Shown here: piece by piece, positions 4,915 to 5,078 of the stretch
How positions within the stretch are numbered: position 1 is the stretch's first letter
Layout of the letters: the number at the start of each line of letters is the position of its first letter
Assembly: GCA_031254955.1 (NCBI GenBank)
Contig: JAIRTK010000529.1
Coordinates: forward strand, 1-5,078
Source: Opitutaceae bacterium
GTDB lineage: Bacteria; Verrucomicrobiota; Verrucomicrobiia; Opitutales; Opitutaceae
DNA: 5,078 nt
Direction: 5' to 3'
Program-made: the position numbers and the translations under genes
The notes under the pieces: generated by a model
Databases searched by the model: none
Told to the model about the DNA's origin: nothing
The model's input: only the letters and a program-made list of their open reading frames with translations

Positions 4915-4929
4915 TTGACCCCGGAGGGG
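4915..4929 (+). promoter_or_regulatory. Weak -35-like box and small hairpin before VOC gene
   Basis: TTGACC (4915-4920) resembles a sigma-70 -35 box, but the best-spaced -10 candidate (TGGCAT, 4938-4943) is poor. CCCC (4919-4922) and GGGG (4926-4929) can pair around GGA. The GGAGGGG inside it resembles a Shine-Dalgarno sequence but lies about 26 bases before the ATG, too far to act in the usual way. Confidence 0.2.
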
Positions 4930-4955
4930 ATTCCGCATGGCATTCTTTTTTTCTC

Positions 4956-5078
4956 ATGAAATTCGAACACTTCGCCATCAACCTCACCGATGTCCGGGCC
5001 GCCGCGAAATGGTATGTCGAGCATCTCGGCCTTGCGGTCGTCCGAAGCTCGGACCAAGGCGCCTTTGCCCACTTTTTG
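4956..5078 (+). CDS. VOC-family (glyoxalase/bleomycin-resistance fold) protein, partial
   Basis: Only the first 41 codons are in the window; the frame is open at the end. The peptide begins MKFEHFAINLTDVRAAAKWY and continues with VEHLGLAVVRSSDQGAFAHF. This is the usual first beta-alpha-beta unit of the vicinal oxygen chelate fold: His5 in the first strand at a common metal-ligand position, an A-x-x-WY helix, then HLG-L-V entering the second strand. VOC proteins include glyoxalases, dioxygenases and resistance proteins, and 41 residues do not decide among them. The ATG at 4956 directly precedes the conserved strand; no well-spaced Shine-Dalgarno sequence is seen. It is separated from oleB by about 725 bp of repeats and a terminator, so it is probably not part of the ole transcript. 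Confidence 0.75.
   Translation, partial: MKFEHFAINLTDVRAAAKWYVEHLGLAVVRSSDQGAFAHFL

Overview
The window is GC-rich DNA with four forward genes in a row, then about 700 bp of repeat-rich intergenic DNA, then the start of a fifth forward gene. No ribosomal or phylogenetic marker is present, so the source can only be inferred. A FabZ/FabI pair beside OleA- and OleB-type genes, weak or absent Shine-Dalgarno sequences, long GC-rich shadow ORFs and abundant short palindromic repeats would fit a Verrucomicrobiota bacterium of the Opitutaceae type. That is a moderate-confidence guess.

Layout. 1-408: non-coding leader with an AT-rich promoter-like start, an 8-bp dyad (73-90), an intrinsic-terminator-like hairpin (143-176) and a second hairpin with a T-tract (302-366). 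409-861: fabZ-type 3-hydroxyacyl-ACP dehydratase. 862-1064: pyrimidine-rich spacer with a reiterated CATTCCGCA motif. 1065-1952: fabI-type enoyl-ACP reductase. 1949-2989: oleA, overlapping fabI by 4 bp. 2983-4230: oleB, overlapping oleA by 7 bp if the first ATG is used, with an unusual low-complexity N-terminal extension that carries a REP-like hairpin. 4223-4290: terminator region. 4278-4950: spaced polypyrimidine/polypurine inverted arms, a 273-bp foldback element with near-perfect 39-bp terminal inverted repeats, and three exact-period 20-bp dyad repeats. 4956-5078: N-terminus of a VOC (glyoxalase/bleomycin-resistance fold) protein cut by the window end.

How the genes may work together. 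FabZ and FabI catalyse the last two steps of the fatty-acid elongation cycle (dehydration, then enoyl reduction). OleA joins two activated fatty acyl chains head-to-head into a 2-alkyl-3-ketoacid. OleB is known in other bacteria to decarboxylate the beta-lactone made later in the same pathway, giving a long-chain cis-olefin. The intermediate enzymes OleD (ketone reductase) and OleC (beta-lactone synthetase) are not in the window, and a terminator-like structure follows oleB, so they would have to lie elsewhere. The fabI-oleA-oleB overlaps suggest that fatty-acid reduction and head-to-head condensation are co-expressed. This linkage, the odd OleB N-terminus and the intergenic repeat structures are the points most worth following up. 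I see no evidence for a wholly new defence or mobile system.
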